DNA of 8,207 bases, from contig CAZUZI010000038.1 in the NCBI GenBank assembly GCA_964625015.1, forward strand, positions 1 to 8,207, written 5' to 3'. The position numbers were made by a program, and so were the translations under genes. The DNA comes from UBA5209 sp964625015. Lineage in GTDB: Bacteria > Patescibacteriota > Dojkabacteria > SC72. The notes under the pieces were generated by a model. That model was given only the letters and a program-made list of their open reading frames with translations, was not told where the DNA came from and ran no database searches. This document shows, piece after piece, positions 6,068 to 8,207 of the stretch. Numbering within the stretch: the stretch's first letter is position 1; every line of letters starts with the position of its first letter.

Positions 6068-7297
6068 TTATTTAACACCATAAGTTTCCGGGTATAATTG
6101 GATCTCCAAAGGGCTCCTAATTCCAGCTTCAAAAGGAATTTGCTGCCAAGGCACTGCGTCTCTTGCATTGAGATCCCACATCAACTCTCCACAAAAAAAT
6201 GTCATCTCACAAATAAATCGTTCTTTCCCTTCAATTCTGCCTCCGACCGCATCTTTAAATCCAAAAGTTCCCTTTTGGAGGCTCCAAACAGAAATATCGG
6301 CATCAGAACCAATTGATAACGTCCCAAGTTCAGGGTGACCTATCATTTGAGCCGGGCGATGTGTCGTGTGGAGTATGACTTTTTCTAACGGCATTCCCAT
6401 TGCATAAGCGCGAGACATGCATGTTGGTAAGTCGATCAAAGATCCATTCATGCTCAAAACATGTAGGTCTGTAGAAATACTGTCTGGCCAAAAACCTTCG
6501 TTGAAAGCTGGGACTGCATTCCGAAAAAGGAAACTACCTCCCCCGTGCCCTAAATCAAAATAGACTCCTCTCCTAACTGCTTCAAAAAGGAATTGGTAGA
6601 CCTTGCCCTGTTTATTTATTATTGGAACAGGAGCTCTGAAACAATGCGTGCTTATATCTCCTGTCCTTAACCGAGAAAGCATCTCCCAATAAGGCCTTTC
6701 TTTGACGAAGAATCCAAAATCCACCATCGCTGGAACACCTGCAAGTTCTCCAAGGGCAACAGCAGAATCAACTGACTTCCAATCAGAATTTCGATAATGA
6801 GCGCATTTAGAACCAACAAGAATATCGGAATGCTCTGCAATCAAAGCCGCTGATTCGACTACGTTAAAATCCTCATCGAACTGCTCTACCATTTCTGACA
6901 TCATTCCGTAGCTAGCAATATTTAGCATCGCGAAAATCCTAGTTTTTGAACGTTCTATAACTGTCGAGCGAAAGTGGGAAAAATTCCTTCGGCCCGAACT
7001 CCCTGCATCTACCATTGTTGTAATACCACTTCGAAAACTAAATCCATCTGGCCAAATACTATAATCCCCCGCCCATGCGTGCGGGACACCAGCTGAAGCA
7101 TAAAGGTGCGTGTGAATATCTACTAATCCAGGTGTAATTATCAGCCCCGTCACATCGATACATTTCGCATCTTTAATCTTCATTCCAGGAGAAATGCTTC
7201 CGATTTTTCTGTCTATTATAAGAACATCAAGCATACCAAATTGATTCGTCGAAGGGTCACAAACATAACCACCCTTTAGAATGACAGCCGAATCCAT
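6068..7297 (-). CDS. Amidohydrolase/deacetylase-family metallohydrolase
   Basis: A 409-residue amidohydrolase-superfamily enzyme with a composite beta-sandwich and a TIM barrel, cytoplasmic. Ligands are visible (numbered from the first of two adjacent Met): the HxH pair His63/His65 in GLVDIHTHLY, Lys165 in VGSKCAHY (likely the carboxylated bridging lysine), His219 in STHCFRAP, His252 in DLGHGGGSF, and Asp278 in STDLH. The tail GTLSIGSDADISVW is also typical. It resembles the EF_0837/Atu3266 group annotated as deacetylases, which cleave N-acyl or acyl-ester bonds of small acids; dihydroorotase or D-aminoacylase activity is less likely. Start: ATGATG at 7300-7295; the G-run at 7306-7310 is eight bases from the second ATG and five from the first, so 7297 is slightly preferred. 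It precedes the SelA-like gene, suggesting deacylation of an amino acid or amino-sugar acid before ammonia elimination. Confidence 0.88.
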   Translation of the reverse strand: MDSAVILKGGYVCDPSTNQFGMLDVLIIDRKIGSISPGMKIKDAKCIDVTGLIITPGLVDIHTHLYASAGVPHAWAGDYSIWPDGFSFRSGITTMVDAGSSGRRNFSHFRSTVIERSKTRIFAMLNIASYGMMSEMVEQFDEDFNVVESAALIAEHSDILVGSKCAHYRNSDWKSVDSAVALGELAGVPAMVDFGFFVKERPYWEMLSRLRTGDISTHCFRAPVPIINKQGKVYQFLFEAVRRGVYFDLGHGGGSFLFRNAVPAFNEGFWPDSISTDLHVLSMNGSLIDLPTCMSRAYAMGMPLEKVILHTTHRPAQMIGHPELGTLSIGSDADISVWSLQKGTFGFKDAVGGRIEGKERFICEMTFFCGELMWDLNARDAVPWQQIPFEAGIRSPLEIQLYPETYGVK

Positions 7298-7361
7298 CAT
7301 AATTTCCCCCTAAGTATCAACAAAAGGCTAAACAAGCTATGCATTTCTAATTACGCTTTGC

Positions 7362-8012
7362 TTATTTTTGCTGAACCCCTGCGTGTATTTCATCGAGATA
7401 AGAATATAAAGTGTATTTTGATATATCTAGAAATTGACATATTCTACTTCCTGATTTGGTGATCAGAAAAACCCCCTTCTGATCTAGAAATTTCACTACT
7501 TTCACTTTGTCTTCCCTTGTCATGTAAGAAACCGGCTTCCCAACTTCTTCAATAGCTTTCTGTAGGAGAGAATCTAGTAACTGATTCACATCATTTACAA
7601 AAAACTCCTCTTCTTTTGTACCATCAACACTAGAAATCAATGAACGGATAGCTTTATCAGCCATCATCAGATTTGAAATATCAAAATTTATGCAGAGGCA
7701 TCCAATTACCTTTCCCGACATATTCCTAATATATATAGATGAGGAACGAAGCATTTTCCCATCCTGGGTATTAGTAAAATATCCGTATTTATCTCCATTA
7801 CTAACCGTTCCTCTCAATACCTCAAGACCAAGGTTACTTCCACAATCACCTACTCTTCTTCCGGTAACATGACCATTTTCAATCATTACCACCGTGCTCT
7901 CGTAGCCCTCTGTAAGGTCGTGAAGGACAACCTCACAGTTCATACCGAAAATTGCAGTAAGACCTTTCATAAGAGACTGAAAAAAGTTAAACTGATCTTG
8001 TACGTTTTGCAT
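7362..8012 (-). CDS. YheO/DauR-like transcriptional regulator (PAS-like domain plus C-terminal HTH)
   Basis: A 216-residue DNA-binding regulator of the YheO family, to which DauR, the D-arginine catabolism repressor of Pseudomonas, belongs. The N-terminal PAS-like domain spans about 10-115, with FGMNCEVVLHDL (22-33) and SSIYIRNMSGKVIGCLCINFD (91-111). The C-terminal HTH domain spans about 150-210, with MTREDKVKVVKFLDQKGVFLITKSG followed by the recognition-helix region SRICQFLDISKYTLYSYLDEI (189-209). Length and architecture are normal. ATG 8012 has AGGAG (8020-8024) seven bases upstream and is the first codon after a perfect consensus promoter. Being the first gene of the operon, it probably controls its own promoter and may respond to the pathway substrate through the PAS-like domain. 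Whether it represses or activates is unknown; the consensus-strength promoter argues for repression. Confidence 0.88.
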   Translation of the reverse strand: MQNVQDQFNFFQSLMKGLTAIFGMNCEVVLHDLTEGYESTVVMIENGHVTGRRVGDCGSNLGLEVLRGTVSNGDKYGYFTNTQDGKMLRSSSIYIRNMSGKVIGCLCINFDISNLMMADKAIRSLISSVDGTKEEEFFVNDVNQLLDSLLQKAIEEVGKPVSYMTREDKVKVVKFLDQKGVFLITKSGSRICQFLDISKYTLYSYLDEIHAGVQQK

Positions 8013-8032
8013 GCCGATTCTCCTAAAAAATA

Positions 8033-8060
8033 TTTAGATGTTCTGATTTTTAGTTATTAT
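8033..8060 (+). promoter_or_regulatory. Possible divergent promoter for the aldolase gene, overlapping the operon -10
   Basis: TTTAGA (8033-8038, four of six to consensus), 16 bases, then TATTAT (8055-8060, five of six). The -10 shares five bases with the minus-strand -10 (8056-8061), because TATAAT reads ATTATA on the other strand. Transcription would start near 8067, about 44 bases before ATG 8111. It is weaker than the opposing promoter. Confidence 0.4.
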
Positions 8061-8070
8061 AGTGTCAGAA
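8041..8070. promoter_or_regulatory. Candidate operator: inverted repeat spanning the operon -10 element
   Basis: TTCTGA (8041-8046) and TCAGAA (8065-8070) are perfect six-base inverted arms 18 bases apart, flanking the -10 element. In addition, TGTCA occurs twice (8063-8067 and 8079-8083, plus strand) with a 16-base period, one copy within the -35. These are natural places for the YheO-like regulator to bind, but the arms are short and chance is not excluded. Confidence 0.35.
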
Positions 8071-8084
8071 TAATCGGATGTCAA
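8056..8084 (-). promoter_or_regulatory. Perfect consensus sigma-70 promoter for the operon
   Basis: Minus-strand TTGACA (8084-8079), an exact 17-base spacer, and TATAAT (8061-8056) match the housekeeping consensus at every hexamer base. Transcription should begin near 8049, giving a leader of roughly 37 bases before ATG 8012. A promoter this strong normally needs a repressor, which fits the YheO-like gene immediately downstream. Confidence 0.85.
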
Positions 8085-8110
8085 TGAAAAGACTGAGGAG
8101 GTTGTTGTTT

Positions 8111-8207
8111 ATGAACATCAGAAAATATGAAGTCCTGCACCGCATCCACGAACTCGGCGTCGTCGGCATTATCCGGACCCCCGACGTGGCCAACGGTATT
8201 TCCTCCG
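8111..8207 (+). CDS. eda: KDPG/KHG aldolase-like protein, N-terminal fragment (runs off right edge)
   Basis: Thirty-two codons are present, beginning MNIRKYEVLHRIHELGVVGIIR. The pattern of an amphipathic helix ending in GVV.IIR, followed by a short loop, matches the first helix and first beta-strand of 2-keto-3-deoxy-6-phosphogluconate / 4-hydroxy-2-oxoglutarate aldolases, cytoplasmic class I enzymes that split 2-keto-3-deoxy acids into pyruvate and an aldehyde. The catalytic Glu, Lys and the rest lie outside the window, so the call rests on a short stretch. ATG 8111 is preceded by GAGGAGG (8095-8101) nine bases upstream. It diverges from the regulator gene. GC is about 56%, and 24 of 32 third positions are G or C, unlike the operon. 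Its role would match the product expected from the SelA-like ammonia lyase. Confidence 0.62.
   Translation, partial: MNIRKYEVLHRIHELGVVGIIRTPDVANGISS

Noticed and set aside
7301..7361. Promoter or terminator between the regulator and amidohydrolase genes
   Set aside because: No convincing -35/-10 pair or GC-containing hairpin with a T tract was found in these 61 bases; the genes are probably co-transcribed.
7869..8087. Plus-strand open frame crossing the regulator start and the promoter
   Set aside because: It overlaps the perfect promoter and the start of the regulator gene, and its translation resembles no known protein.

Overview
The window holds one compact catabolic operon of eight genes on the minus strand (8012 down to 155), with fragments of two more genes at its edges. 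All identifications come from reading the translations and bases by eye; no search was run. Strong Shine-Dalgarno sites, short gene gaps, a TRAP transporter and a YheO-type regulator point to a bacterium. The combination would suit an anaerobic amino-acid or sugar-acid user such as a Synergistota or Firmicutes member, but the taxon is a weak inference. The operon is AT-rich (hand-counted 60-base lines give about 25-48% GC, roughly 40% overall). The two edge gene fragments are about 56-57% GC, which hints that the block entered a more GC-rich genome.

Reading from right to left, in the direction of transcription: an incomplete KDPG-aldolase-like gene (8111 onward, plus strand) diverges from the operon. 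Between them lies a promoter with a perfect TTGACA-N17-TATAAT, facing the operon. The operon order is: YheO/DauR-like PAS-HTH regulator; deacetylase-type amidohydrolase; SelA-like PLP enzyme (D-glucosaminate-6-phosphate ammonia lyase type); TRAP binding protein DctP; a strong terminator-like hairpin acting as a partial stop; TRAP membrane proteins DctQ and DctM; creatininase-family hydrolase; and an IdnO-like (gluconate 5-dehydrogenase type) SDR. A second terminator-like inverted repeat follows the SDR, and then the first 17 codons of a RidA-family protein run off the left edge.

A coherent reading is uptake and breakdown of an N-acylated amino sugar acid or related amino-polyol. TRAP imports it, the amidohydrolase and/or creatininase-like enzyme open amide or ring bonds, and the SDR adjusts a keto/hydroxy group. 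The SelA-like lyase then removes ammonia to give a 2-keto-3-deoxy acid, RidA would clear the reactive enamine/imine, and the divergent aldolase would split the keto-deoxy acid. The substrate is not determined by the sequence. No sugar-acid kinase is visible in the window.

Several reading frames extend upstream to GTG or TTG codons, but the ribosome-binding sites favour shorter ATG starts for the creatininase-like gene, dctP and dctQ. The SDR has Ile where the fourth catalytic-tetrad residue (Asn) normally sits. No tRNA, rRNA, CRISPR array or insertion sequence was seen, and no gene-free stretch exceeds about 110 bases.
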